A stretch of DNA of 64,000 bases. Source: Silene conica. Its lineage: Eukaryota > Streptophyta > Magnoliopsida > Caryophyllales > Caryophyllaceae. The stretch covers positions 69,119,460-69,183,459 of the forward strand of contig CM055317.2 in assembly GCA_029255685.2 (NCBI GenBank), given 5' to 3'. Under the pieces are notes generated by a model. It was not told the DNA's origin, searched no databases, and saw nothing but the letters and a program-made list of their open reading frames with translations. The position numbers and the translations under genes were made by a program. Positions 21,006-31,906 of the stretch are shown in pieces. Numbering within the stretch: the stretch's first letter is position 1; each line of letters begins with the position of its first letter.

Positions 21006-22835
21006 TTTCACTTTCATCATATATTAATCCATACGTGTCACGTTGGTGACATTTAACGCTCGATTATTGTTATTTACGGATCTGTTTTTTCGGGTGAAAA
21101 AGGCTAAATTGAAATGAACAAATGTAATTAGGCTAAAATGAACTTAATTCCTTAGTGAAGTTGAACTAAACTGAAATAATAATTAAATTAACTCCAAAAA
21201 AACTGGGTCTGAGATGGGATCGTCACCATTTTTTTTATCTCTCGATTACTTAATTAATTATTTAGATTTTTATATCGGTAAATATACTCTGTTTATATTT
21301 TCTCTCTTCGTTACCTAATTTATTTGCAATTAATTTTGTCAAGATGTTTTGTTGTCTCCGAAAATGAATATACGAATTAATTCTTATTTAATATAATTAA
21401 AAATAATTATCAGTTAGGCATATATCATTCACCATTCACCTTTTATTTACCACAAATTCTCATTGAAGAGGGGCATATGCTTCACAAGTTGAAGACGGGT
21501 CAAGTATTACTCAAGTGGTTAGATAAGACAAAAGCATATGTTACTCCTTAGACAATTTGCTTTTATCTTATTTACCAATTTGGATATTAATTTACCCGTT
21601 TTCAATTTATGACCGATATGTCTATCTTAGATGAGATTTACGGTTCATTTACATGGTTACAAGATTATGACAAATTTTTGATGTTTGATTAGCTCACATG
21701 TCTCCTTATTGATATGGACATATGATAAATCAACTCTATATATCGTGCAATTGTATATACGGAGATCACGACTATTTATTCACTATAAAAATAAAATAAT
21801 CATTGGTTACATTTATAATTTCTCATTTGACTTACCACACACTATTTTAAAGTTATAAGTAAACAGGGTTCATCGATGCTTGATTACCTCACCCGTTACC
21901 CGTGTCTCGATCGTGATATCGATACTATAATAAACGTTATATTTACTATAATTACAAAAATATACTTTTTATAATGTTTATTAGCTCACACAGTCACACA
22001 TATCTCATTAATGACATTGATATTATACACTATAAAAATAAAAGTAATCACTAATTATATTTATTTAATTTCCTTTGACTTAACACTATGGTGACATTGA
22101 TACTCAAATCAACGTTATTCACTATAATTACAAAAATATACTACTTTCTTTTATATATCAATTTTTCGCCGACTTTTCTTACAAATAGAATTTTGTAAAA
22201 AAAACTTGGATATTAATATATTATACATAAATATTTTAATTCCATACAAGTTACAACTATACAAGAGATGGCCAAGTGCATAGATCAGAGGAACAATTTG
22301 TTGTCCCAAAAGCTTTTGTAACATTTATTATTTTGTATTTATCTTTGAACATGGATTGTCTAAAGTATTAGGCTGTATTTCGAATAGGATTGAGCATAAA
22401 ATACAAGGACAAGCCTTAGCTTTTGCTTTCAATAAGGATAGGAATATGACTTTGGATAGATTTTGGAGAGGAAGAGGAAAAATGCTCGGAATCTTAATAG
22501 GATTGACCATGCTATAGCATTTTTCAGTTATTCATTGTATATTTTACGCATGAATTTAATTTTGATGTTGATATATAAGAAATTTGATTTTGATAGATAG
22601 GTGTACCATTATAAACATTGCTAATATAAATTCGTATATAAGAAATCATTAATCCAGATAAATTCGCTAGAATGATTGTGTAAATGGGATTCAGATTTGT
22701 ATTTGTTTATGTTGTTGTGGAACAGCAACAATAATCTCTCATAATTTTTCCTCAACCAGCTCTTTAAATTGCTCCTCCCCCTCCGATTCAAAAACCATTG
22801 GGAATTTGTGACCATCACAACTCCATGAGCCGTTA
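21006..22835. other. Intergenic DNA with MITE remnants
   Basis: No gene. 21470-21640 (GAAGACGGGTCAAGTATTAC and CTCAAGTGGTTAGATAAGA, later TACCCGTTTTCAATTTATGA) looks like a foldback element and has a relative at 29085-29210. Nothing else is supported. Confidence 0.4.
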
Positions 22836-23069
22836 TTGACAGCCACTTATCTCAACCTTGACCATCTTAACCCCTTATTAGACCATCGAAACAATCTAAA
22901 CCATCACGACCACATAGAACTTACCCAGTCTAATCCTTCCACCAGCACCAAGACTGACACTCCCCTCACTCCCCTTATCAAAAGCCTAAGACCTGTCATC
23001 TCAACTCTCAATCCCCTAGCACTCACCTTCAATCTACCTTGGCCGACCCAATCCCACAAGAATATATAG
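22836..23069 (+). other. Isolated open frame of about 77 codons, doubtful
   Basis: The frame is rich in Leu, Asn, Thr and Pro (STSTKTDTPLTPLIKSLRPV) and lies in a stretch that is more C-rich than its surroundings (22840-23140). No clear start context, promoter or neighbouring coding sequence is seen. It could be a fragment of a decayed retroelement gag or linker region. I would not call it a gene. Confidence 0.2.
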
Positions 23070-23809
23070 ACCATTCCAAATTTATTGACAAGATCCCTAA
23101 TTTGCCTCGATCATCCACCTCTTATCACATCACCTAATTAGCTCAGAAAATAGAACACAACCAATTAGACGAAACTACTTTGGCGTAAAGCCGTAAAGCT
23201 ATTTTTCATGAGTTTTAACACTACTATATTCTTAAGACATGAATCCAAAACATCTCAGTTCAACTAGAACAACTCTTTACCAGTTGATAGTGCTTATAGA
23301 GTTATAGGCTGTAGTCATCGATTATAAAGAAATCTTTGTAAATTTTTTGTTAATAGTTCACTAAAACCAAACGTAAAAAATTAACTAGGATAAAGAACCC
23401 GAGAAAAATGACGTGATACCAAAACGATAACTCAATAAGTGGACCTAGAATGTTTTGCGGTCTAGGAGAACAATTGGAGTTTCTTTATTTTCTTGTGTCT
23501 AAAGGAGCATAATATGGTGTGTTTAGACATTGACACCTCTAAATTAGCCCGTTGGTTGGTTGTTATTATCTTCCTTTATATTTTGCCCATATTCGAATGT
23601 TTACGTAACTTTTAAAAATGGTACAAAGTACTTTTGACATAAGTCCATAACCCTCCAAAAAGGTATGTTAAGCTTAACTTGGACAAAATAACACTTGTAT
23701 AACTGGCTTTCCTACTTTCCTCCATACCTACTTGTTGCTCAATTTACATAGCTATGCTATTTCACCTTAGAAAAATGATAGTATACCAAAAGTTGCTTTC
23801 TTGTGAAAA
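23070..23809. other. Intergenic DNA, nothing recognised
   Basis: I see no ORF, inverted repeat or tandem repeat that I can support here. Confidence 0.5.
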
Positions 23810-24245
23810 AAGCAAATTCTCGTAGGTGAAGTGTTATATACATGTGATATTTTATAATTAGGAAAAGAAATTTACAGAAGGAAAGTTGGTTGTGAAGGAG
23901 GCGAATCTCGTTTGTGAAGTGTTATATACTTATATAAAGGTGATATCTAGGCAAAATCTCGTTTGTGAAGTGTTATATATACTTATAGGAAGGTGACATC
24001 TAGGCAAAATCTCCTTTGTGAAGTGTTATATACTTATATGAAGGTGACATTTAGGCAAAATCTCGTTTGTGAAGTGTTATATACTTATATGAAGGTGACA
24101 TCTCATAACCAGGTAAAAAAATCTAGAAAAGGAAAGTTGCTGTGAAAGAGGCAAAATATGGTTTGTGAAATGTTAATGTGAAATGTTGTATGCAGGTGAT
24201 GTCTCATAAATCAGGTAAAAAAAATCTAGAAAAGGAAAGTTGATT
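23810..24245. repeat. ~52-bp minisatellite inside a larger duplicated module
   Basis: Four units starting near 23901, 23951, 24004 and 24054 read GCAAAATCTCGTTTGTGAAG, TGTTATATACTTATA, then AAGGTGACATCTAG. Both flanks contain longer related modules ending in AGGTAAAAAAATCTAGAAAA and GGAAAGTTG, so the short array expanded inside a previous duplication. Confidence 0.8.
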
Positions 24246-25476
24246 GTCTAAGATCACAAGTATGGCTTGAAATGGCTACAAAAATGCGACTTAAACTTGA
24301 CATGATAGAGTTCTGAAGTGATCGAAATGACTCATTAGAACCAAAAATAATTTAATTAAGGCAACAGTTTGACCCAAAATGACCCAAAACGATGCAACAA
24401 CATACGAGCCTTTATCCAAAAATGATTTAGGGTAGATTGACTTGAATCATCCTTTAGATCCGTGGGTGATCGCACACCTTCAAATGCCGAAAATATAGAA
24501 AAGGAAAAGTGAAAAACATAAAAACATCAAGGTAAATTGCCTCGACCTAAAAATGGCCCAACCAGAAACATAGAATAACCTCACCCGAATCTAATCCGAA
24601 TGATCCATTTGCGAGGTCTATCTTACTAGCACCTCCTTCCAAGTAAATGCAAAGCTAAGCTGTTGGCTGCAAAGCCACATGCCCTATCCTCTAGTTTGGA
24701 GGACATAAAATTAAAGGTAGAGATATCTTCAATAACATCATAAGATTCATAAACAGTAATTTGTTAGCCCACAGATTAACAACACTAATATATCAGGATT
24801 ACAACTAAATCTCCTAAAACAGTGAGTTTATATCTTTTGTCTCTCATAATAATGCAACTAATTAATTGTAAACCACAACTGTAACCACAGTTAGTTATCC
24901 CATAATGACACAGGATTATTATAATCGATTAATCCTCAACACCATTAAATCAGAGGATTTTTTGTCTAAATTGCGCAAATTTTCAAAAAAGACAGTTTCA
25001 CGATATGAAATGAGCAAATTATATCTATGTAATATGTATCTCATTTATTATTGCAACGTACAAAAATCAATTGTGGCGCCGTTGTATTGTAGTAATAGCG
25101 GTTGTATAAGAGACCCAACTAATAGAATAGAATCAGTTGATTTTTCTTAAGACCGGCCTTACCTATTAAGATCTCTCACTTTTCAAAAATACTACTTTCG
25201 GCGTTATTTAACTACGTGTGAGTAAATCTTAACTTACAACAATTTTTAACCAATTAAGTTTCCTATGGTGGTTACTCACCTCAATCGTTAAATCATGAGG
25301 TAATGGTTTTGATCTTTGCCCATTTTCAGAATGAAACAAGCTTCCTAGTTAGTTATTTATCTTTTTCTGAGATTACCTGCAACGAGGGAATTTCTCACCG
25401 TTATTTTAGAACACTTGTTAACAATTTTAAACAATAATTGTTAAAATAAATCACTTTAGAACTTAGATCAGAGTAA
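24246..25476. other. Intergenic DNA, no gene
   Basis: No supported gene. The phrase ATCCAAAAATGATTTAGG with TTGAATCATCCTTTAGA at 24413-24460 is a single relative of the duplicated unit at 28441-28614. Confidence 0.45.
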
Positions 25477-25486
25477 TTAATTGCAT

Positions 25487-25681
25487 AGTAAGTTTTGCTT
25501 GCGACGGGTTATTATTTGTGACGGATATTTTGTGAGGTAAAATGGATATAAAATGGGTTAGTGGAGAAAGGGGACCACAAAAATAGTGTTGCAGAGAGAG
25601 AAAAAGTGGGTATTTTGTGAGAAAAAACGGTATCCGTCACAAGCTTGCGACGGATAGTGCCGTTGCAAATAAGAACTTGTG
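25487..25681. mobile_element. 195-bp MULE-type MITE, copy 1
   Basis: Ten-base direct repeats TTAATTGCAT flank it (25477-25486 and 25682-25691). The imperfect inverted ends are AGTAAGTTTTGCTTGCGACG and, inverted from the right, CACAAGTTCTTATTTGCAAC. Inside, TTGTGACGGATATTTTGTGA faces TATCCGTCACAAGCTTGCGA. It has the same length and about 90% the same sequence as the copy at 27329. A 9-10-base duplication suggests mobilisation by a Mutator-like transposase. Confidence 0.85.
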
Positions 25682-25691
25682 TTAATTGCAT

Positions 25692-26586
25692 GCTTTCCAA
25701 TTATTCAACAATGAGAATACTAGGCATAATAACAAAATGAAATATAATGATCCCACTTGCAAAGTTACAATTAACAAATGCTCTTAACAACCCAAAAATT
25801 TTAGAAAGACGGTTCCTCAAAACCGTTATTAAGACCTCTTACACAATAAGCGGATTATACCACCAGAGGTATACAATTTTCTGTACATATTTTGAGGTTT
25901 TTATTAGAAAATTTGAGCTTTATTAGAAAGAATATGAGCTATATGGTAAAATTTATGAATTCCTTGAGAAAAATATTGAGAATCGAAAATTATTATACAA
26001 CTAAAACACAATACATATAAGTTGAACTATTTTTTAATTTTAATATAAAAAACTTAAATATAACCCAAAATAGTTTAGAAGCTCAACAAATATACACATA
26101 AGCTCAATAAAATACACCATGGATGTACGATGCTATTATACATCTGGTTGTATAATCCTTTTTGTGCCTCTCACATAATCAGGAGAGAAGTTTATTTAAT
26201 TTCTATTTCTTAGTTTATATTTTTCACTAATTTAGTAGAAGACTGTATTTAAAAAAAAATTACTATTTTAAGAATAATATTGGAATAGAAAGTAATATGA
26301 ACTCAGATTATGGGAGTTGTTAACAAAGGCAAAATTGGTAGACAAATAAACAGAATTAATGGAATGATTACGACCTTAATTCCCACATTATAAATCTTCA
26401 ACGTATCTTCTTCTTCAAATTTCCTACTTAAAAGACGAGCACCACTCACGCGGTTTTCAACACTAATTATATGCAATTCCGGGGAGTTATCTTTATACAT
26501 CATCATCATCAATATTGAATAACTAAAGGATTCTAGACCACACCACATGCTATTAATTAAGACTTTTTAGGTTATGTCTAGAAAGG
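25692..26586. other. Intergenic DNA, nothing supported
   Basis: No gene or clear repeat. AT-rich sequence with a few short microsatellites. Confidence 0.5.
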
Positions 26587-27575
26587 TTATTAAAAGATTT
26601 AAGTTGATATCGGGGGTGATTTATTCAAGGCGGTAAACGGATTTGTCTAAAATGATTGGCAGTGAGTAAATAAGTTGATTGTTTTGGACAAAACCATTTA
26701 CTGCCCTCGATAAATCACTTTGTGTCGATAACATCTCAAAATAAATAATCAATTTAAGTTATTAAAAGATTTAAGTTGATATCAGGGAACGGGGAGCGAT
26801 TTATTTAAGGCGGTAAATGTATTTGTCCAGGATCGACAATGAGTAAATAAGTTGATTGTTTTGGACAAATTCATTTACTGCCCTGGATATATCACTCTAT
26901 GCCGATAACATCTCAAACTAATTAATCAACTTACATTATTAAAAGATCTAAGTCAATATTAGGGAGCGATTTATTCAAGGCGGTAAATAGATTTGTCCAA
27001 GATGATCGACAATGAGTAAATAAGTTGATTGTTTTGAACAAATTTATTTACTACCCAAGATAAATCACTCTTTATCGAAAGTCGAAACATCTCAAAATAA
27101 TTAATCGACTTAAGTCTCTGAATGAAGGTACATGTAAGTGATGTAACTATGTAAGTATGTAACCTGCATTCTAAATTTCAATGAGCATCAAAACTATACT
27201 TATAGCTTTCTAAAAAGCAATGAATTTCTATGGCGGTAGATGAACTTGTACAAGATAATCGGAGTGATTTATTTAAAGCAGTAGATGGATTATCCAAGAT
27301 ATTCGGCCATGAGATCAAATAAGTTAATAGTAAGTCTTACTTGCGACGGGTCACCATTTGTGACGGATATTTTGTGAGATAAAATGGATAGAAAATGAGT
27401 TAGTGGAGAAAGGGGACCACATGAATAGTGTTGGAGAGAGAGAAAAAGTGAGTATTTTGTGAGAGAAAACGGTATCCGTCACAAGCTTGCGACGAATAGT
27501 ACCGTTGCAAATAAGAATTTGTGATAAGTTAATTATTTTGGAGAAATTCATCTACTGCTTTAAACAAATCACTTC
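26587..27575. repeat. Tandem array of foldback units, four copies, the last split by a MITE
   Basis: Units start (TTATTAAAAGATTTAAGT) at 26587, 26759 and 26936, 172-177 bases apart. Each contains a hairpin of about 107 bases: left arm GTGATTTATTCAAGGCGGTA, right arm TTTACTGCCCTCGATAAATC. A fourth hairpin (27261-27575) has arms TTTAAAGCAGTAGATG and CATCTACTGCTTTAAA, and is interrupted by the 195-bp MITE at 27329-27523. A solitary arm precedes it at about 27230. Confidence 0.85.
27329..27523. mobile_element. 195-bp MULE-type MITE, copy 2, nested in the foldback array
   Basis: Flanked by ATAAGTTAAT at 27319-27328 and 27524-27533. Its ends and interior match copy 1 (AGTAAGTCTTACTTGCGACG ... CGTTGCAAATAAGAATTTGT). 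Removing it together with one flank restores a continuous fourth foldback unit, so it inserted after that array formed. Confidence 0.88.
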
Positions 27576-30128
27576 GCTGATAAAATAACCAATATACAGT
27601 ATGAATGCCTTACTTTATTGACTAATACCCTTAGTAGATGCGAGTAGTATCAAACAACTTAACGGATAAGTGCGTTGAGTAGTGATATTATGACCACATT
27701 TTAAATATGTCAGCATTAAAATCGTTATTACAACTTCAATAATAAACTATACATTCCAAATCGAATTTGCTGGTCTAATTGTTTTTCATGTAGTAACGAG
27801 TCTAAACAAATACGGAGTATAACATAAGGGGAGAACAAACATGCACCGTCAACCATCAACTTATTATCCACGAAACTTCCGTCTTTAACATCAACTATTT
27901 AAGATATCCTCCCTAACAAAGCAGGATGCTCGTCACTGTTAGTGTATAGAAAATTTGATATTTTAGTTAAACTTTTCACCATTACGCATATTGCTTCATA
28001 CTATTACCCGTTCATCCGTACTCTAGTCTTTCACTGGTTCACTTTGCTAAGTTCAAATCCCGGAATCCTGACTCTGTCACTAATAACAATTCATGTAACA
28101 ATCCACCTAGATATCTTGTTCAACTAAAACAACATAATCTGATCTTACTAACAAGAAGGGATTGGTTGATGAATGTTAACTAGACAAATAGGATAATTGT
28201 TTCAATTAAAAATAGTTTCAGGAGCACCTGGAAAAAAATAATCAAAAAACAACTTATAATTTAGAAGGCAAAAGCATCTTTATGCACTTGGCAAATTATT
28301 GAGAAAAGGGATCAATGACATTGAGTTTAATTAGATGTCTACATAATATGACCAAGAAGATCTTTTTATAAAAAAAATATCTCCTTAAAAACTACGTGAC
28401 TATTTAAAAGCGAATTTGAACGACAATAACAACATCATAGCCTTAATCCAAAAATGATTCGAGATTGGTTGATAACCTGACATGAATCATCCTTTAAAAG
28501 CGGATTTGAAGAACAGTTGAAAAAACGCCTTAATCCAAAAATGATTTGAGATTGGTTGATAACCTAACATGAATCATCCTTTAAAAGCGGATTTGAAGAA
28601 CAGTTGAAAAAAACTCACAAGTTAACTTTTCAACTCTCGCGTTTCAATCTTAAAACGTCATAAACTTCACAGGCGAAAATAAACTTGTAGCAAATCGTGT
28701 TACACTCGCATTTGTGTAAAACAAACAATCAATAATCAACAATGTAATATGGTATGATGACAACTCCAACATCTCATGATTAAACACATACACAATTTAA
28801 CATTAACCCTGCATGTTTTTTCAACTTCCCTTCACATATTTAGAAATCAACTCCGATATCTTATAACTAAACATAAACCAACTAACATTAACCACTTAAC
28901 CAGGGTGTTAAAGAATCATAAGATAAACTACTACGATGCCAACCCTCCATTCTGATGAAAAATATATGTTTTTTCAATTTCTTGTCACAATCTTAGAAAA
29001 ATATTTAGGTATTATCGGAATGGAGGGATGACGGAGCACTCAGTTATCCGTAGTACTCTATACTAGCAAAAAATAACACAAACTCCCACTGAAGATGGAT
29101 TTTTCCGTCACAAGGTAAAGACGGGTCAAGTAATACTCAAGTAGTTAGATAAGAGAAAAGCAGAATGTTACTCTCATGCTTTTGTCGGACTCGTCTTCAC
29201 TTTATAACGGATAGATACATCTTCGAGGAAAAAAAAAGGTCTCTTAAGTTAGAGAAAACCTCAAAAAACCACATGGCCATGCCCTCCACCTTAGCATTGA
29301 ACATCCATCATCACCCATGTGGGGACTTTAACCACATGGTGAGCTATTTCCTCCTCATCTAACGCTCCAAAATCCATTTCAAAAGAATTCATCTTGTCCA
29401 TCCATTATAAATGGGTCCACTCTTCTAAGACTATAACTTGTTCTTTGTCTCACCAATGTTCCCTCACCAAAGTGCAATATCCCAACAATATTAGGTGTTT
29501 AATTTTTGTACTACCTTAACTAAAGGTGAAGTCTAACCCATAACTAACCCTACAAAGAAAAAAATATACATAAGGCCGGCCCGTCGGGTCAGCTTGATTA
29601 TGGTACTAAATCTCGGTTTGAGACTTGATCTCGCAAACGATCACTGTGAACTTATTAACTCGGTCTTGAATCGATATCAGAATTAATAATCAATAACTAA
29701 CCCCTACCCAAACCATTACCACTAAGCCCTTGAGATGCCTTATATAACTATTCTTATGGTTGACCATTTAAACTGGGTCTTATTTGACTGTAAATGAGTT
29801 ACATATGGTAATCTGAAGGAAGATCATCTGAACCATTACATAGGTCCGGCTTCCTGAGTCAGCTTAATTATGGTACTAAATCTCGGTTTGAGACTTGACC
29901 TAGTAAACGATCATTGTGACATAATATCATCGTAATTTTGTTAAACCTTAATAACTCGGTCGTGAATTTGTATTGGAATTGACAATTGTACAAAAGGATT
30001 GATATGTGATAAGATCATTTAGATGGTCCACATTGGGTAGCATTTATTGGGTTTGTGTATGTGACTAATTCCATGCACACTCACATTGAAAACAGAATAA
30101 ATTCTGACTTTATATGTATGTTTTATTC
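27576..30128. repeat. Intergenic DNA with two direct duplications
   Basis: An 87-base unit (CCTTAATCCAAAAATGATT, GGTTGATAACCT, ATGAATCATCCTTTAAAAGC) repeats at 28441 and 28528. A second pair, GTCAGCTTGATTATGGTACT with AAATCTCGGTTTGAGACTTG, lies at about 29590 and 29859. 29085-29210 is a foldback remnant related to 21470-21640. There is no gene. Confidence 0.6.
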
Positions 30129-30166
30129 TGTCTCCTAATGCATTAATAAACCTTCATTATATATTA
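30129..30166 (+). promoter_or_regulatory. Promoter of the IAA4-like gene: AuxRE and TATA box
   Basis: TGTCTC, the canonical auxin response element, lies at 30129-30134, and a TATATATT core lies near 30158-30165. Transcription would start around 30190, leaving a leader of about 180 bases before the ATG at 30371. The AuxRE is within 30 bases of the TATA box, the spacing expected of an auxin-inducible early gene. Confidence 0.5.
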
Positions 30167-30370
30167 ACTCCTTTTCCAACCTTCCTGTCATTCAAACATC
30201 ACAACTTCTAAGCATTTTCTTCACAACTTTTTTGAACACCCAAGAATTTCAGACGAGAATTGTTCAAAGCTGCAATTTCATTAGGCTACCCAATTACTTT
30301 TAAGTCAACACAAGGTTTCCGATTGTTTGGTTGATTGATTGATTAACGCGGAAAAGTTCATAAGTTTATA

Positions 30371-31105
30371 ATGGCAAGGTCAGAAACCTGTGAAAATGAT
30401 CTGAATCTGGATGCTACAGAGCTACGACTCGGGTTACCGGGGTGCAATGAACCCGAAAAACAAACAGTTTGTAGTAATGGTGCTAAGGGTAACAAAAGGG
30501 ACTTACCTGACATGCTTGAGGACTCTTCATCAACTAACAACTCCAGTGTTTCTGATGCTCGGAATGATGATTGCCCACCTCCTTCTAAGTAAGTCCTGAT
30601 AACAGATCATCGTTTTCAGACGACTGTATAACCAGTTGTATACAATTTTCACGCGTAAATGAATATGAATATGAATATGAATATGAATATGAATACTTAC
30701 CATTTGTTGTGTTATGTATATTGCAGGGCACAAATTGTAGGATGGCCACCAATAAGGTCATACAGGAAGAACAACCTGCAGCCGAAGAAAACGGAACAGA
30801 CTGAAGGGTCAGGAATGTATGTGAAAGTGAGCATGGATGGAGCACCATACTTAAGGAAGATTGACCTGAAAGTGTACCAAAGTTATGAGGAACTGTTGAT
30901 GGCCTTAGGGAACATGTTCAAGGTTTGCATCGGAAAATACTCGGAAAGAGACGGGTACAATGGATCAGAGTTCGCACCAACTTATGAAGACAAAGATGGT
31001 GACTGGATGCTTGTCGGCGACGTTCCCTGGGAGATGTTCATCAACTCCTGCAAGAGATTCAGAATCATGAAATCTTCTGAAGCTAAAGGGCTTGGCTGCT
31101 TATAA
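30371..31105 (+). CDS. IAA4-like: Aux/IAA auxin-response repressor, IAA1-4-like, complete
   Basis: Nuclear repressor of ARF-driven transcription, degraded through TIR1/AFB on auxin binding. Exons 30371-30588 and 30727-31105 join in frame (AA|G gives Lys) to encode 198 residues. Domain I is [11 protein letters not shown] (residues ~14-24). KRDLPD and a Ser/Asn linker follow. Domain II, the degron, is [14 protein letters not shown] (~75-88). The PB1 domain begins [20 protein letters not shown] (with the invariant Lys) and contains the OPCA-type acidic patch [16 protein letters not shown]. It ends [14 protein letters not shown]. The length is normal for the IAA1-4 clade. Domains III and IV lie in one uninterrupted exon. 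The intron carries an (ATGAAT)n microsatellite. It diverges from the IAA14-like gene at the left edge; this clade combination is linked in Arabidopsis too. Confidence 0.95.
30659..30696. repeat. (ATGAAT)n microsatellite in the IAA4-like intron
   Basis: Six hexamer repeats, ATGAAT, end about 30 bases before the splice acceptor (CAG at 30724-30726). Likely length-polymorphic, and close enough to the branch site region to matter for splicing. Confidence 0.95.
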
Positions 31106-31558
31106 TGATCAGGTCCCTGCAGGCTGCAGAAAGTGTAAAATCTCAAAAAAAAAAAAAAAGTCAAGATTTCAAGCAACTGTGTGTGTCAGAGACTTTAGAA
31201 AACAGATCAGATGTTCTTTTGGGTCATTTTTACAAGCTGTAATTTGGTTAATATGGTATTCCTGGTGAATTTTGAGTCTTTTGTTCTTGTTTTTGAGAGA
31301 AACTGATATTAGAAACTGTACTGTTACGGAATCTGGAGATTCGAAATACAGATTTATATAACTTTCAACTGTACAGAGGCAAAGAAAAATCTGAAGCATC
31401 TTGCAACAGAAAGTACCAGAAATGACTAACATTATAGACAGATTTATTAATCAAACATTGTTTCAAGTTTCAACAGATGTTTTCCGTCTTATTTAGTTTC
31501 GTATAGTCTGTACAAGATGCCGAAATTCATACATAAGAATCTTCATATTAACTAGAGA

Positions 31559-31905
31559 CAGTGGTGGAACCAGGCGAAGGTTTGCAGGGGTGATCGACCC
31601 CCAAATTCTTTCGATTTTTTTCTAACTCGGCCTATTGCATTATCCACCTCCCCAACCAACCCGATCCCTTAAAATTAAATCTTGGTTCCACTACTGCGCG
31701 CAATGGGGAAGTGAACTGGTTTCTCAATATTAACTAGTGACAGTGGTGGAACCAGGCGAAGATTAGCAGGGGTAATCGACCCCCAAATTCTTTCGATTTT
31801 TGCTAACTCAGCCTATTGCTTTATCCACCTCCCCCAAACAATCCGAACCCCTTAAAATTAAATCTTGGTTCCCCTACTGGGCGCAATGGGGAAGTGAACT
31901 GGTTT
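31559..31905. repeat. 182-bp tandem duplication containing a hAT-like MITE
   Basis: Copies begin CAGTGGTGGAACCAGG at 31559 and 31741 and end at the inverted TTGGTTCCACTACTG (31696, and TTGGTTCCCCTACTG at 31879). The termini resemble the CAGTGGCGGAGCCAGG type seen in hAT MITEs, but no eight-base duplication was found. The flanking CGCAATGGGGAAGTGAACTG is duplicated too, so the pair arose by tandem duplication rather than two insertions. Confidence 0.7.
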
Positions 31906-31906
31906 C

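Noticed and set aside
22836-23069. 77-codon plus-strand ORF as a real gene
   Set aside because: No ATG context, promoter, neighbours or recognisable domain; kept only as a doubtful frame.
30530-30848. Minus-strand ORFs with (SY)n or (HI)n peptides opposite the IAA4-like gene
   Set aside because: They are antisense readings of the (ATGAAT)n microsatellite and of exon 2.
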